Assembly: GCF_051020975.1 (NCBI RefSeq)
Contig: NC_135038.1
Span: 3,532,001-3,596,000 of the forward strand
DNA: 64,000 nt
Origin: Osmia lignaria lignaria
Lineage: Eukaryota > Arthropoda > Insecta > Hymenoptera > Megachilidae
Reading direction: 5' to 3'
The position numbers were made by a program, and so were the translations under genes. Every line of letters begins with the position of its first letter. Position 1 is the stretch's first letter. This document shows positions 45,720 to 57,088 of the stretch, piece after piece. Under the pieces are notes generated by a model that did not search any database, was not told the DNA's origin, and saw nothing but the letters and a program-made list of their open reading frames with translations.

Positions 45720-47740
45720 TAGAAAAGGGAAAAATTTGACTTCTGGTATGAATAATAAAAATGAGATAATAAAAAAATACCTGTTGGAAGAAATTTTAAC
45801 AAAGTGTAGAAAAAAAGAAAAAAATGAATATACACGCGAAGATCCCCCGAAGCTTGATAGCTCCCTTATTATCTATCTATAGTGGTGATTTACAATCAGG
45901 TAATTGTTTCAAGCAAATTAACGCGATTGTTTTTCAGCAAACGTATTATCGTGGATGCAAGCCTATTTATAAACAATTGAAATGACAGACAATTTTATGA
46001 TTTGAATGGAAACCGCTAAAATTACTTTTCCAATGAACGGACGTTCCCGTTGCTCGGATCAAAATAAGGAAATCAATGATAAACTTGGAAATTATAGATT
46101 CTCAAGCGATTAACCTGAATTTATACTTTAAATTATTTTCACTCTAATAAAGTTTCTCTTTGATTAAATTTTGAAACCCTGTTGATATTCTAAATACCTT
46201 AAAACTCTAAAAGTACGTAAACTGCAAAATTTACTTCAAATACATTAAATTCATAAATGATTTCATCATATTTTCTTCCATAAAATTGATTAGCTTTCCT
46301 CGTGTTGTCCTCGTGTAACGGTGACCTGAATTCATCGAAAGCAACAGGTACGAATGCCACTGATGCAAAGCAATTTACCACGTATGAAGATGTTGCGTAT
46401 TATATAAATATTATAGTTAACTCAACAATGATTTATAAAAAATATAAAAAAGTATATCACATCGTTGGATTATTTAATATGTTAAATTCATGTTGTATTA
46501 TAAATCATTTTATATTTCATCGATACCATTAAAATGACTAAGTTGTCTATATTTTTACCTGTATTGTCCTTAAATTGGATGACCCGTTTACACATAAAGG
46601 TACGACTGTATTAATAAATATTTTTCGATTTTTGACAAACTTTCCGTCGTGACAAAAGCTTCAATTTTATGTCAGTTTAAAGGGAATAACGTGTCGTTTA
46701 ACATATGTTATGTATATAAAAACTGTACAAACTTCCATCTCTGCTTTTAGATACAGACTTGAATATACTATTTCCCATAGGCCCCCATGTTAAAGTAAGC
46801 TCGTTTTTAACAAACTTTCCGATCGAATTTGTGAATTATTTTTACTGATTTTGTTAGCTTATTAAATTTACTTTTAAACAGTTATAGGCATTTACAAACT
46901 TTCTCTAGGCCTACAAAATACACGGGTAAGCAGCATCTCCTTCAATAATCCATTACGAAATTTTATAACATCTATATTTAGTTATGATTGAATAATGTAC
47001 AGAGATAAATTAAACATATAGTAAAATGAAAACTTAAATTTGAAAATTGATTATTCTTATTCTTAATAATTTTTATTAATAGTCAAAGTGTTAAATACTT
47101 TAATATTCTAAAGTTTTCTCGTGATATTTATGAAGATTCGCGCTATAGAATCTCGAGATTTAGAACTCTATCAAAATAGATTTTGATTACTTAGAAAATA
47201 CTTTTATCTTTAGCTGTCTAGGCAGAGGGGGGCACTTGATCGGGCGCTAAAATTAAATCATCATTTGTTTGATTACGAGTGATGCTATTATTGCGTGTGA
47301 GTGTTACTGAACGGATGGCTGATCATACATTGATCTTTATTACTCGCGCAGGTCAGATCATACATTATAACGTCGCATTCCACTTTTATCGTGTTCAACT
47401 TTTATCGTATTCCACATTTATTGCGTTCAGTTGATAAATAATCTACTACAAAAGACAATTTACAATGAACTTTCCAATAAAAATCACGTGCAGTTTTCTC
47501 CATTCCTTTTCCTGTAATTCCGGAGTAGAAAGAGACAGTAGATAAAAGAAGATGGATTCGGAGTTGACATAAGAGTTAAAAATTAAATGCCTACAACATT
47601 TAACAACACTATTGCAGCAAGGGCATTTTTTTATTTATACATTATGTTTTTTAAATAAAAATGTTATTGATACATGAAATATTTCTGTGAAGCGAGCAGT
47701 CACAGAAAGTAAATTATTTGAAGATTATTCAGATTAATTA
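45720..47740. other. Unassigned intron sequence
   Basis: AT-rich DNA without a convincing frame. Near 47215-47470 GC rises (ggggggcacttgatcgggcg), but I recognise nothing there. Confidence 0.5.
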
Positions 47741-48090
47741 AAATTATTATAACAATATCGTGTTTGGTCTCATTTTAATTAGGAAAATCTCATCAATGTG
47801 TTAATGAAATTGTTATTGAAAAAAAAAATGAAAAATAAAAAAATTTCGTCGCTGCATTAGTGTTGTCTCACCGATACGAATGCGATGCAAATCTTCAAAG
47901 GAAAGCCGCGTCGTGTTATATCGCTCCCGTGCTTGCTCCGAGGGGGAACCCCTCCCAGTGGGGGGGATGGTCGTGCATGAACTGCGCCGATTACTTTATA
48001 GCGGGGGTCATAAAGTACCCGTACGAAGGTCCGGTACTGTATATGTACCTGGAAGTCAGACAGAGCTCTGCAGAGCCGAAAAATAATTTA
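47740..48090 (+). repeat. Core-box repeat, diverged
   Basis: It starts with aatatcgtgtttggtctcat and continues with cgctgcattagtgttgtctc, as at 535-580 and 25030. It ends where the tandem units begin. Confidence 0.55.
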
Positions 48091-48092
48091 AT

Positions 48093-48215
48093 ATTAATAT
48101 TTTTCACTGATTAAAGCCATTCAGGTCTATTTTTATTAATATTTTTTCACATACTAAAGCCATTCAGGCCTTTTTTTATTAATATTTTTTCACTGCCTAA
48201 AGCCATTCAGGCCTT
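48093..48215 (+). repeat. Three ~43-bp tandem units
   Basis: Units begin attaatatttttcac / attaatattttttcac at 48093, 48135 and 48178, each followed by taaagccattcagg. This kind of short tandem block is common in the 5' leader of non-LTR retrotransposons, which fits the next feature. Confidence 0.75.
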
Positions 48216-48299
48216 TTCACACACACACAGGCTCAGACGATTAAAAAAGTATGGAAAATGTGAAAACTGATGATAGATGGAAAAATGTATAAAGAAAAA

Positions 48300-48850
48300 A
48301 GATAAGATAACTCAAAAAATGCTCGGAGTTTGGTGCTGGCGGGGCTGCCAGCACATCCCCGAAGGCGCGTGGCCGGTAAAGTTCGTTGGACAAAAAGGGG
48401 ACAGATTAGTCCCCAAAAGCGCCGGCCGTTTAGGGGCAAAACGAGATGGGATGGAGATGGAAGGTCCATCGGTGGCCCCTGTGGCACGGGGGGTTTAGAA
48501 TACGGCCACGGTATCCCCTGCCTGTCGTAAGAGGCGACTAAAAGGGGTCACACATCGTGTTGCGCGCACGCTAGCTGAGAATTAAACCTTTCAAGTTCGT
48601 ACCAGACCACGCAAGTGGCTCCACCAGGGCCCAACGAAAAAACTGCTGTAATACCGACGTCCCGAATCGGAGCGATCACGTGGCGTGTCTACCCCCTTAA
48701 GGGGGTAACACGATCTAGGAAGGCAACAGCACCTCAAGTATTTTTACAAACACATTCAAACGCTCATCTCGCCAGAGGCATTGCGACGATCCGCCTGAAG
48801 AACGAAAGCGAAACATTGGCGCGTGGTTAGAGTGAGATGTAGGGTGATCA
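48300..48850 (+). mobile_element. 5' region of a non-LTR retrotransposon, truncated
   Basis: GC-rich sequence with cggtatcccctgcctgtcgt and aagaggcgactaaaagggg at 48506-48547. I remember this motif from 5' parts of several insect non-LTR elements. A dyad ccccttaaggggg lies at about 48690. No ORF with reverse-transcriptase motifs follows. The short frames (66-84 codons) overlap in three phases and are not supported. Confidence 0.4.
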
Positions 48851-49740
48851 TGCTATTGTCCCGCTCCGGTAAATTCTGACTGACCAAACGCGTGGATTTT
48901 ATATGTATAGCGCGCCGTAGCATCCCTCGCTGCTGAAAAATATTTGCCTATTCTGAAGAATCGAAGGAACGTGCTATCTGAGAATAATTTTTAGAAAAAG
49001 TTATTAACTTGTTTAAATAAATGTTTTTTAATTAATAAAAGTATACAGGATACGTCATGCAATTGGACGGGTTATATCTTGAATTTGGTAAGAGATAGGA
49101 AAAAGCTGTTTATGTAAAAGTTCAATGGTATGATAATGTTCATTTTTCTATGATTTCATTTTCTTCGTGAATGCAAGAATGCATTAAAAAAATGCAGATG
49201 CACTTTTTGTTTAAATAGAATTGCATTTCTTTCTTTACTGGTATCAACTCCTTGGAAAATTCTGGATAAAATAGTAGTATTAGAACTAATAAATGGAGGG
49301 GCCTCGGCTCCTTCTTTCCTTCTCTCCCCTCGCTACTATTCCCTCTCACTATTACCTATCATCTATATCTAACAGTACAATGTTTGAAAAACTAATATTT
49401 CGTGAGATATATCATATTTTTCATAAGTCATACCATTCAACTTTTACATCAATAGCTTTTTCCTATCTCTTACCAAAAGGATATAACGCGTCTCAATTGC
49501 GTGACGCTTGTATTTCCAGAAACCTATAGTAACTTTGTTTTACGAAACTAATAAAAAATACAAAGGAGTGTTAATCAATATGCTAAGTGAATGCAAATAA
49601 TTTAAATAAATAAATATCTCATATACAATTTATGTATGTAAACATTTGCAGAATTATTGCAAAGAGGAGGTATATTCTTCTCTTTTTATACCTCCTCTTT
49701 GAGCGAGGTTTGCTATGGGACGCTGTGAAAAATCCAGGCT
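48850..49740. other. No gene recognised
   Basis: AT-rich sequence. Near 49060-49130 and 49380-49500 there is an inverted pair (cttgaatttggtaagagata... against ...tatctcttaccaaaagga). It is therefore partly a foldback of about 450 bp. The frames of 69 and 78 codons are its arms and loop. Confidence 0.5.
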
Positions 49741-49744
49741 GGCA

Positions 49745-49905
49745 AATACTGCGCGTTCCACTAAAAAGTGTGAAATAAAATAATTTTTAACAAAAAATAC
49801 AACCGACTTCTAAACGCACTAAAAAGGATAAAATAATTTCTACTTCATTTATACAAATACCCAACAGCTATTAATAAAACCTATTTATTTTATATAAAAT
49901 TTGTT
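49745..49905. repeat. Left arm of the palindromic MITE family
   Basis: It matches 59525-59620 (aacaaaaaatacaaccgactt, caaatacc-aacagctatt) plus the inverse of the tail seen at 59925. The rest is replaced by the LTR-like element that starts at 49906. Confidence 0.65.
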
Positions 49906-50620
49906 ACGTTGCGACGCACGCGCGCGTGATGCGAGGCGCGGCGCAACGTAAAAAGCAAAGAAAAGTCTTGGGCGATAAGAAAGGTATCGCTGCCACCAGT
50001 CCTGATCGTTTATGACGCGTTAAACGTTCCTCTACGATCAGAACGATTAAAAGACGGAAAAGTTAGATTTTGATTATTTCCATTGGATTTGTCAGTGTTC
50101 TGGGTCCCATACGGGTCCCTCCTTGAAACTGTATGTTGGTATGCGTGGAGTTAACCTGTAAGAAAGGTATTATAATTGAAAGAAATGAAAATAAACGTTT
50201 AGTGTGCAAAAATCAGATATAATTCAAAGAACTATTGAAGCTAACAAAGAAAGTAAATTTTTAACTGAAAACTGAAGTATGAAATACTGATATGTATGAT
50301 CTGATAATTAACTGAATTTGAATTTGAACAATTTTGATTTACAAGGGTAAAGATGCTTAATCTATTGTATAATAATGACTATTGTTTGATTAAAGTTTGA
50401 TTAAAATATGAACGGCCTTTGATCTAAATTGAGACTAGTTAATATAATTTCGAACGCAATTATAATTTTGGTTTCAAACGACTATCTCGACAATTAGTAG
50501 ATGGAAAAATAGCGGATTCTATCCGCGAGGGTACGACTTGTATGAAGAGACTCTTATAACCCGCAGGCTTAACAAGTCGTCCCTCGTTTATAGCTTGTAG
50601 ACGAGGCAATCGTTTCTGAA
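49906..50620 (+). mobile_element. LTR-like element TGTTACG type, 5' portion
   Basis: It begins TGTTACGTTGCGACGCACG and carries gctgccaccagtcctgatcg and gggtcccatacgggtccct at the same offsets as 33672-36270. Near 50508-50523 there is a perfect hairpin GCGGAT-TCT-ATCCGC, and then a long-range stem (gagggtacgacttgt / acaagtcgtccctc). Its 3' end is not found, and Gypsy pol sequence follows directly. Confidence 0.55.
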
Positions 50621-50630
50621 AATCGCGACA

Positions 50631-52532
50631 ATAGAAAATATGCCAAAATCTACAAATAATAAATCGGAAGTTCGTGCTTTTTAGGCCTTTGTCGCATATT
50701 ACGCGTGATTTATAAAAAACTTATCAGCAGTCTTACATCCTATACACAACTTGTTAAAAGATAACGTACCCTTCAATTGGAATAAGCAATGCAAAAGCGC
50801 GTTCACGCAGGTTAAACGAGCTTTTTGTGAAAATAAAATTCTCGCGCATTATGATCCACAACTACCGTTGATTCTAGCCGTAGACGCATGCAATTACGGG
50901 GTTGGCGCGGTACTTTCGCATGCTTATCCCGATGAATCAGGACGAATCATCCAATGCGCTTCTCAGAAATTAAACAATACACAACAGAAATATGCGAATA
51001 TAGACAAAGAAGCGTACGCTATCGTATTTGGCATTAAAAAATTTCACCAATATTTATTTGGTTCCAAATTTACCCTAATTACGGATAACCAAGCTTTGAC
51101 GCGCATTTTGTCACCGGATAAGAATCTACCTACATTTTCAGCATTACGTATGCAACACTACGCATTATTTTTACGCGCCTACAATTACGAAATACGTTAC
51201 AAAAACTCGAAGAAAAATGCCAATGCGGATGCCCTATCAAGGTTGCCACTAGAGGTCGAAAACAACCATACACACGATGTAGTGGATGTCTTCCACCTTG
51301 AATCGATAGAATTTTTACCTATTACGGCGAAAGAAATCGCGGAACGCACAAAAACAGATACAGAATTGCAAAAAATTTACAAGGATATTACAAAACAAAG
51401 CAACCGATTAAAAAATCAAAATATTAACGTAGAAGAATTCTCGATCTGTAACGACGTCATTTTACGTAACGATAAAGTAGCAGTACCCAAGGAACTCAGA
51501 AAAAGAATTCTACGGGAATTACACTGGGGACATTTCGGGATTGTCAAAATGAAGAATTTAACCCGCAAAATTGTATGGTGGCCCTCGATGAACAAAGATA
51601 TCGAGAACCTGGTAAAAAATGGCACATCCTGTAATTTGCACAGGGATAACCCAGCAAAAGTCGACACGCATTTTTGGGAAGAAGCTAAAAATGTCTTCGA
51701 TAGAGTACACATAGACTTTGCAGGGCCATTCCTGGGTAAAACATTTTTTATTTTAGTGGACGCATACTCGAAGTTCCCCGTTGTAAAAATAGTGAATACG
51801 ATGTCATCGGAAAATACGATTTCAATTTGCAGAGAAATATTTAGCGAATATGGAATACCGAAGGTTATTATCACAGATAACGGGAAAACTTTTACATCGC
51901 GTGAATTCAAAGATTTCATGCGTGAAATAAATTGTACGATTAAATATACAGCACCATATCACCCTGCCGCCAACGGGCAGGCGGAAAACATGGTCAAAAC
52001 AGTTAAAAATGGGTTAAGAAAACTAGGGGAAGAAAACACATCGGTACACGAAAACTTATGTAAACTGCTTCTACAATATAGAATAAGCGTACATTCACAG
52101 ACAGAGAAAGTTCCTGCGGAACTATTTTTTGGCAGGAAAGTAAATTCGCATTTATTGTTAGACTTCATACACCCTAGGTACAAACAAACTGCGACTCATG
52201 TAGAACACGGGGAATGTAAGAAATCTTTTCGGAATGAGGAGAGAGTGAGTGTACGTAATTACGTAGGGAAGAACAATTGGCTCCTAGGGAAGGTAAAATC
52301 TAAAATAGGTGTCTTACATTACGAAGTCAAACTAGATAATGGAAACATCGTACGGAGACATGTAAATCAAATGTTAAAAATCGGAGGAAATACTCCTGCG
52401 AAAGACATGGACAGAATGCAATATTACCCTGCCCCGCCAACAATTGATATCCAAAAACCTACCTCAAATAACGATAACATCTACTCAGATACAAACACAG
52501 AGGTACAGGACGAACAAAGGGAAGAAAATTAA
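50631..52532 (+). pseudogene. Ty3/Gypsy pol remnant: RT end, RNase H, integrase
   Basis: A 593-codon open stretch begins at 50751. Homology extends upstream to about 50631 (PKSTNNKSEVRAF) but with in-frame TAG (50682-50684) and TGA (50706-50708). Order: end of the RT connection (FIKNLSAVLHPIHNLL), RNase H (LAVDACNYGVGAVLSH, DKEAYAIVFGIKKFHQYL), integrase zinc finger, then the integrase core with D in HIDFAGP, D in ITDNGKTF and E in NGQAEN, the last two 35 residues apart. The first zinc-finger Cys is replaced by Gly (NGTSC). Gag, protease and most of RT are absent. It lies in the sense direction of the GPCR. Confidence 0.85.
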
Positions 52533-52644
52533 AAAACGCCTGCAGGCTTACGCATTCAACCGGCAATGAATCGTAAACCGCCAACGCGTTGGCAATATAC
52601 CAAGTTCTAGCATTTTACAAGTTTTCTGTTCCTACAAGAGGGAG
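52533..52644 (+). other. 3' leader and polypurine tract of the Gypsy element
   Basis: A short untranslated stretch follows the pol stop codon. The purine run aagagggag (52636-52644) abuts the LTR start TGTGATATTG, as expected for plus-strand priming. Confidence 0.65.
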
Positions 52645-52866
52645 TGTGATATTGCCAATCTGTCGTACTGACGTAGTTGCGCGCACTTACAATAAGGCAC
52701 GCGAGGCGCGAAAGTGTATAGGTCCCCGTCGAAGTCAGTTGCGACGGGACGATTACGGTCAGCGAACGTATCAGACTGTACTTAATAAGTTCTAATAAAA
52801 GGCGGTGGGATCAGCACGGGAGTTGAGTGTTTTGTCATTACCCTCACCGCGGAAAAATACACAACA
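52645..52866 (+). mobile_element. Gypsy 3' LTR, ~222 bp
   Basis: It starts TGTGATATTGCC right after the polypurine tract and probably ends ...AATACACAACA. The start is firm, while the end could be 52863 or 52866. No 5' LTR is in the window, so no target duplication can be checked. Confidence 0.6.
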
Positions 52867-52974
52867 ATTTATTTATTTCCTGTGTTGCGGCGCAACCTTG
52901 TATCGGCTGTTTACCGTTAGCTTTTAAACTAGTTTAATTTTTGAAGGATTTCCTGCATTTCGGAAAGAAGTTAA

Positions 52975-53140
52975 TGTAGGAGGCGCTGTGAGCCTTCTTG
53001 TTCTTCACTTACGTTTATATTGTCGCGGCATGTTCATGCACGTTTTCACATGTAATCGTATTAAGTTTATTTTACTCTTTCTTATTAAATGTTAATCATA
53101 CAAACAGTCATGCATTCTACTTTTACCCATACCCGCTACA
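52975..53140 (+). mobile_element. Copia 5' LTR, 166 bp
   Basis: It starts TGTAGGAGGCGCTG and ends CATACCCGCTACA, so the termini are the inverted TGTAG/CTACA. It is followed one base later by a primer-binding site. The 3' LTR is missing because the element is truncated. Confidence 0.75.
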
Positions 53141-53141
53141 A

Positions 53142-53157
53142 TGGTTATGGGCCCAGG
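53142..53157 (+). promoter_or_regulatory. Copia primer-binding site
   Basis: TGGTTATGGGCCCAGG matches the internal initiator-Met-tRNA segment used by Drosophila copia rather than a tRNA 3' end. It sits directly downstream of the LTR. Confidence 0.7.
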
Positions 53158-53288
53158 TGCGCTGATTAAGAAAAAGTGTATTAATATCCAGTGTATAACC
53201 TAAAATGCGGCCACGTGGCATCGCAATGTAACACGCAACAAGTGTCGGTAAAAAATGTATAGAAAAGCAAGTCACTGCACGAATAAAA

Positions 53289-54515
53289 ATGGATAAAGAA
53301 GATCAGAGTGAAAATCGAGTGACAAGGCTAAATAATAATAACTACCGTTCATGGAAGATTGAGATGAGATGGTACCTGAGGGGAAAAGGGCTGTTGGATC
53401 ATGTGTTAACTCAGGTAGAATTAGGCTCAGGGGCTACAGAAGCGCAAAGAGTAGTGCACATGGTAAATAAAAATAAAGCAATCGCTGCAATAAGGTTAAA
53501 TGTTGAAGCTGATCAACAGGTACACATTGAGGTATGGTCTATACTGAAACAGGTGCATCAGCCCAAATCGAGGGTGAGAATTATGCAGTTGAAGAAAGAG
53601 TTCTATCATCTGAAAATGAGAGATGACGGGAACAAGGGCCTTGCAAGGGCCAAGATAGCTGCGACAAACCTGCGAGAGGCTGGAGCAGAGGTAGGTGAAG
53701 AGGACTTGGCCTACACCTTATTATCAGGTCTCCCAGACAGTTACGACAACTTCAACATGACACTGGCAAACTTACCAGACGATAAGTTCACAGCCACAGA
53801 AGTCCAAAGAGTATTATTAGCAGAATATAATAGGAGGATATCAAGAGAAAATGTTGAAAGCGAAGCCCCTCCTAAAGAAGCTCTATATGTTAAGAAGCCA
53901 GAGGAAAAGAGTCACAAGCCTGCGTGGAATCATGCCAATGATAAGGCAAAATCAAACGTGTGCTTTAATTGTGGAAAAGGTCGCCATTTAGCAAGATTTT
54001 GCCGTGTAAAATCTGAAAGAGGAAGAAGAAGGTATGGATCCAAGCCAAAGAAGGACCATAGCGGTTCTAAAGACTATGATGCTTTCCTTCTATCATTAAA
54101 CAATGTCGATATGAACGACTCATGGCTTCTTGATAGTGGATGTAGTCACCACGTATGCAGGAAAAGAGAGTGGTTCACAAAGTTTCGTGAATTGAATTCA
54201 GAAGTGGTGAACACAGCTACAGACCCAACCAAACAGAATGGTTCAATCTTGAAAGCAAAGGGGATAGGAAACATAACCCTTCAAACACTGGTAAATCGAA
54301 AGGAAAATTGGATTATATTACATGATGTATATTATGTTCCAGACATCCGGCGCAATCTACTGTCAGTTTCACAGATTGAAAAGAAAAATAAAGTACTATT
54401 ATTTAAAAGGGGAAACGTTATAATAAAAAACAGCATTACTAAAAGAATAGTCTGTGTAGCTCAACGGAGAAAGGACTTATACGTCGTACAAGCCGAGATA
54501 AAAATGACGTCATAA
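53289..54515 (+). pseudogene. Copia gag-protease, 408 codons, truncated
   Basis: Starts MDKEDQSENRVTRLNNNNYR. Residues ~1-200 are a Ty1/copia Gag (UBN2-like: NNYRSWKIEMRWYL, LKKEFYHLKM, LLSGLPDSYDNF). A CX2CX4HX4C zinc knuckle (CFNCGKGRHLARFC) follows at about 226-239, then the protease with active-site DSG (WLLDSGCSHHVC, about 276-287). The frame then reads into the integrase N-terminal side and stops after QAEIKMTS. Gag and protease look intact. Most of the integrase and all of RT/RNase H are lost. Confidence 0.85.
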
Positions 54516-54785
54516 GATTAGTCCTGGACCCTGGATACTGAATCCTCCGTGATTCAGCTCGTCTAACAACAAACCGATGACGATGGGCTTCGGACCCTTG
54601 AATCACGCCTCTGACGAAGAATGACCCCTGGACCCAGCACGAAAGGACTTTCTACCCCCGAACCAGCGACTCTGTATATAAGGATCATAACTCCCATTGT
54701 ACAAGTTAGTTCAGTAAAAGATTTCCGAAGTGCAGCATCGACCAAGTGTTGTTTGTATATTTCCTGTCTACCGATCCTTTGAGCG
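54516..54785 (+). other. ~270-bp non-copia insert, LTR-like
   Basis: It separates two parts of copia pol. It has a TATA-like gtatataagg at 54673 and ordinary GC content, and reads like an LTR with promoter, but I could not find a matching target duplication. Part of the integrase core is lost here as well. The 60-codon minus frame is not supported. Confidence 0.4.
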
Positions 54786-55048
54786 TGACACTAGACATGG
54801 CACGATCTATGCTCACATCGGCCTGCCTGCTGCAAAAGCTTTGGGCTGAGGCCGTGACAACGGCAGCTTACATTAAAAACAGGATATGTCATACTGGAAT
54901 CAATGACGAGGTGCCTTTAGGGGTATGGACCGGAAATATGCCAAGCGTGCTGCATTTAAAAGCGTATGGATGTTTAGCTTACACGCGGTTGCCAAGGCAA
55001 GGAAAAAGCAAGCTGGATACCAGGGCAATAGAATGTATCTTACAATAA
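54786..55048 (+). pseudogene. Copia integrase fragment
   Basis: The frame holds TLDMARSMLTSACLLQKLWAEA, AAYIKNRICHTG and HLKAYGCLAYTRLPRQGKSK, the region just after the catalytic Glu in copia integrases. It ends at 55048, where Helitron copy B begins. The catalytic residues are not retained. Confidence 0.75.
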
Positions 55049-56735
55049 GTGAACGTACCGAATCAAGGAATACACGTTTAAGGAATATGCGTGAACTAGC
55101 TAAAAACCGAAGAAAGAACTTCTCCTTCAGGAAAACTACTTTATATCGGCTATTAATATTTTTGCTGATGTACCGTATGCAGTGTGTTACAAGATTTTAT
55201 ATCCGCAGCAACGTTACGCTTTGCACACGCAGCCTTTGTCTGATCTAATTCCTGCAAATCTAATAGAATCGGAAAAGATAACAACTTGTTCTCGTTGCCT
55301 ACATCATCTTAAAAGACACAAAGTTCCATCTCAGGCATTCTGGAATAAAATGGAATTAATGTCTGTACCTCAAGAGATAGCAGATTTATCGGAAATCGAA
55401 ATCAGATGTTGTGCAGAATAGTACCGTTTCTTAAAAACATGAAAATTCAAAATCGCTTCAGTCAGGATTGATGCAAAGGTCAGGTAGTCCTATTTGCCCG
55501 CGATGTGTTCGAAGTAGCCGTGCAACTTCCAGTTAGATTAAACCAAACTGGTACAATGATTGTGGTGGAAAGCCTCGAAAATCTGGAGCGACAACAACAT
55601 TTGAAATAGACGTTGGCAAACTTCCAGTAGCATTACAATGGCTATTAGAAAATAATGCTTTATACAAAGATGTGCGACCATGTTTTTCTAATATTACCAA
55701 TAACATTTTGGAAATAGCTGATGTCGTTGAAGAGCCTTGTATTGTAAGAAACGAAATGGAAGTTGCAGAAAGAAATACTGAATCAAACAGTAGATTTATG
55801 AATGTTGAACAGAATGTAGCTATTTTACGAGGCTCGTGCCATCAAGCTCGCGATCGCTTCAGTATCGAATCTCGCGGTAAGCAATGTACTGGCATAGCTG
55901 CAGTTGCTTGTGTTGTGTTTAATTTGCTCGATCCTAGTACGTGATGTATACGAGTGATGTTGATTATGTAGTTTTAGTAGGAGATAAATATTACCGTGAT
56001 TGCATTGAAGCGCGAAGTAATCCTGACCCCAGAAAAGTCAATGTAGACTATTTAGCCGTTACCAAATTATTGCCACACATATCATTTAATAACAGCAGAG
56101 TCAATATTAACATTGGCTATGAAATGGCTGTAAATGGTCATATCGATATTGATAACGGCGATGAACGATTTCCAAATTTAAAGAACGCTTTGATTTACGT
56201 TTTACATCAGTAGCTGTATCATGCGGTAACCAGTCAGAGACTACCTACTATTGGTTGTTTGATTCCCATGCAAGAAATCCAAAAAGATATAAAGCATCGT
56301 CACGGGGCGTCTCATGCTGTATGAAATTTACTAATATTGATGATTTACACATCATCTTCCGTCGTAATTTATATGCTAAAGAAGGCAATAGCAATGTGCT
56401 AAATATCTATTCACTAACACCTCTAACAATAGCAGCCGAAAGGAATAGATCTCCTGAAATAGAAAGGATACAACCATCTGTTGCGACCGCTCGTAGAGAA
56501 TCCGGCGCAACACAAATTATTTTCGCCACAAGCATGTTACGTTCGATTGACGAAGATGTTCCCAACATTGATAGTATCGTCTCTGTCAGTAATAATAATA
56601 ATGACGCAGAAAATTACCTGATAAACCTAGCGAATATACATAGAAAAACAGCGCCTCCTTTAAACCTAGAGAGGGAGAGAAGGATGAAAAAACTTTGTTC
56701 GTTCTTCTTGTTTCCGGATGGAAAAAATGGATTCG
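55049..56735 (+). pseudogene. Helitron copy B, N-terminal and protease-like regions
   Basis: It matches fragment A from about 55222 and extends further 5' (ESRNTRLRNMRELAKNRRKN; DVPYAVC-like). Several breaks are visible: a small deletion near 55401, TGG to TGA near 55471, an indel near 55595, TGA near 55943, and the same frameshift as A at TAG 56211-56213. The block from about 55650 to 56590 is nearly identical to A and the flanks differ much more. The protease-like Cys (RGKQCTG) and D-x-H (FDSH) are present. Confidence 0.75.
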
Positions 56736-57088
56736 CTGACGTCACCGCGCAAATATGAAATTATCGGGCTACGCGCAGCCCCCACCATGCGGTGGTTTCA
56801 CGGAGACACGCGTGTCGCTCAACCGTTAAACGCTAATTAGAATAAATTCAGATTTCGATCGATTACCAGTGCGAACAAACAGTCAAAGTAAATTCTTCCA
56901 ACCGATTTTTTATTAAAAATATTCCGCGCATTTTCGTTCTGACAAAGTGCCATAGAACGGAGCACATTGTGACAAATAAAGTGACGACAATTACTTTATC
57001 ACAAAATTCTCATTATTTCACACCGCCTCGAAATCCAGTCCTTCGGATAAGGACGCATCAGCGATCCGACCATCCAACCAACCCAATA
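56736..57088. other. ~350-bp insertion replacing 35 bp of Helitron B
   Basis: Compared with fragment A, the 35 bp from ggagagcatcg to ccactggatt are replaced by unrelated sequence that begins ctgacgtcaccgcgc. No target duplication is present, so it is an insertion-deletion. Class unknown. Confidence 0.6.

Noticed and set aside
50590..50640. Continuous LTR-to-pol structure linking 49906 and the Gypsy pol
   Set aside because: The LTR at 52645 starts TGTGATATTG, unlike TGTTACG at 49906, and gag, protease and most of RT are missing. They appear to be two elements joined by deletion or insertion.
54516..54785. Proven solo LTR between copia parts
   Set aside because: A TATA-like box is present but no TG/CA borders with matching 4-5 bp duplications were found.
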